Shown here piece by piece: positions 15,101-15,763 of a DNA stretch of 15,763 nucleotides. The stretch spans positions 1 to 15,763 of the forward strand of contig CAMLJW010000075.1 of the NCBI GenBank assembly GCA_946480485.1, given 5' to 3'. The notes beneath the pieces are model-generated. The model was not told where the DNA came from. It ran no database searches and worked only from the letters and a program-made list of their open reading frames with translations. The DNA comes from an uncultured Streptomyces sp. (GTDB taxonomy: Bacteria > Actinomycetota > Actinomycetes > Streptomycetales > Streptomycetaceae). The position numbers and the translations under genes were made by a program. Position 1 is the stretch's first letter. Each line of letters begins with the position of its first letter.

Positions 15101-15487
15101 TCACTGCTCCTGCGGGCCCTGCTCGCCCTGCTGCTCCGCGATGGACTTGCGGACCTCGTCCATGTCCAGCTTCCGGGCCTGCCCGATGACGTCTGTCAGG
15201 GCGGACTCGGGCAGCGCCCCGGGCTGGGCGAAGACCGCCACCTGATCGCGGACGACCATCAGCGTCGGAATCGACTGGATGTCGAAGGCCGCTGCCAGCT
15301 CCGGCTGCGCCTCCGTGTCCACCTTGCCGAAGACAAGGTCGGGGTTGGCCTCCGCCGCCTTCTCGTAGACGGGCGCGAACTGCCGGCATGGACCGCACCA
15401 GGACGCCGAGAAGTCGATCAGCACGAACTCGTTGTCCGTGACCATCTGGTCGAAGTTGTCCTTGGTGAGCTCCACGGTGCTGCTCAT
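15101..15487 (-). CDS. trxA: Thioredoxin
   Basis: A 128-residue cytoplasmic thioredoxin that reduces protein disulfides. The active site is WCGPC (30-34) and the cis-proline is in SIPT (Pro74); the core beta-strands VLIDFSASW and DLVFGKVDTEA are standard. It has a longer than usual charged C-terminal tail (from about residue 105, ending GEQGPQEQ). I chose ATG 15487 (SSTVELTKDNF) because it gives the family N-terminus; GGGAA lies eight bases upstream. The frame extends to 15562 but that part is not thioredoxin-like. It is divergent from the flavoprotein gene and unrelated to indolocarbazole synthesis as far as the sequence shows. Confidence 0.96.
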   Translation of the reverse strand: MSSTVELTKDNFDQMVTDNEFVLIDFSASWCGPCRQFAPVYEKAAEANPDLVFGKVDTEAQPELAAAFDIQSIPTLMVVRDQVAVFAQPGALPESALTDVIGQARKLDMDEVRKSIAEQQGEQGPQEQ

Positions 15488-15606
15488 GGCGTTGATTCCC
15501 ACTTCCTGGTGTCGGGACTCCGCTGTGCACAACGGAGCCGTCCGGCGGCGTATTCCGCGCACGTACCCGTGTGGCCACGGCGCACACCAACAACCAGACT
15601 GAGCCC
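15488..15606. promoter_or_regulatory. Divergent trx/flavoprotein promoter region with a 20-bp dyad
   Basis: These 119 bp separate two divergent redox genes. At 15518-15537 there is a 20-bp dyad, CTCCGCTGTGCACAACGGAG, symmetric at 18 of 20 positions around a perfect TGTGCACA core. It is 30 bp upstream of the thioredoxin ATG, a reasonable place for an operator acting on that gene. I could not assign promoter hexamers. Confidence 0.5.
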
Positions 15607-15763
15607 ATGACGGAATCGCAATCCATCGCGTACGACGTCGTAGTACTCGGGGCCGGGCCCGTAGGGGAGAACGTCGCCGACCGCTGCCGCGCGGCCGGCC
15701 TGTCCACGGCCGTCGTGGAGAGTGAACTGGTCGGCGGCGAATGTTCGTACTGGGCGTGCATGC
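15607..15763 (+). CDS. FAD-dependent pyridine nucleotide-disulfide oxidoreductase, partial
   Basis: Only the first 52 codons are present. They show YDVVVLGAGPVGENVADRC with the FAD-binding GAGPVG (15-20), a strand ending AVVESE with the ribose-binding type Glu, and GGECSYWACM, whose Cys46 and Cys51 form the CxxxxC redox pair of the lipoamide dehydrogenase/mercuric reductase/glutathione reductase class. The start at ATG 15607 gives the family N-terminus; no strong ribosome binding site precedes it. The substrate cannot be told from this part. It is divergent from thioredoxin, and a shared redox role is plausible but not shown. Confidence 0.9.
   Translation, partial: MTESQSIAYDVVVLGAGPVGENVADRCRAAGLSTAVVESELVGGECSYWACM

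Noticed and set aside
1..15763. CRISPR arrays, tRNA or rRNA genes, insertion sequences
   Set aside because: No spaced repeat array, cloverleaf-like sequence, transposase or terminal inverted repeats were seen.

Overview
The window comes from a high-GC actinomycete, most likely Streptomyces. Codons are strongly G/C-ending, GTG starts are common, and only one in-frame TTA leucine codon was found across all the genes. About 14.5 kb of it is the right-hand part of an indolocarbazole alkaloid cluster of the staurosporine/rebeccamycin type. The last ~1.2 kb looks like ordinary chromosome (thioredoxin and a flavoprotein disulfide oxidoreductase).

Layout. (1) 1-898, minus: N-terminal 299 codons of a RebC/StaC-type FAD monooxygenase, cut by the window edge. 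(2) 1132-3563, plus: NDP-hexose 2,3-dehydratase (StaJ-like) and 3-ketoreductase (StaK-like), overlapping by ATGA. (3) 3521-4123, minus: RmlC/StaE-type sugar epimerase, whose 3' end overlaps staK tail to tail. (4) 4417-14582, plus: StaD/RebD/VioB-type chromopyrrolic acid synthase, a RebM-like methyltransferase, a StaG/RebG-like N-glycosyltransferase, a StaN-like P450, then RmlA (StaA), RmlB (StaB) and RmlD. The last four are translationally coupled by 4-bp overlaps; the first three are separated by 109-225 bp gaps holding repeats, hairpins and a polypyrimidine tract. (5) 14583-15100: a gene-poor border with a likely terminator and the tail of a decayed minus-strand gene. (6) 15101-15763: thioredoxin (minus) and a divergent, truncated flavoprotein gene.

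How it works together. StaD and the RebC/StaC enzyme belong to aglycone formation. RmlA and RmlB make dTDP-4-keto-6-deoxyglucose. StaJ and StaK remove the C2 oxygen and reduce C3, StaE epimerises, and RmlD reduces C4. The glycosyltransferase and P450 would attach the sugar through one and then two indole nitrogens, and the methyltransferase would cap a sugar hydroxyl. The tryptophan oxidase (StaO), aryl-coupling P450 (StaP), regulator and exporter are not in the window. Because the right flank is unrelated, they should lie to the left of position 1.

The most interesting point is the sugar chemistry. A dTDP-4-keto-sugar 4-reductase sits where a staurosporine cluster needs a 4-aminotransferase. 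This predicts a neutral 2,6-dideoxy sugar (4'-hydroxy or methoxy, as in RK-286C-type compounds) instead of the amino sugar. The RebC/StaC enzyme also carries an arginine at a position said to favour the RebC (imide) outcome, so the aglycone oxidation state is open. This is a variant of a known pathway, not a wholly new system.
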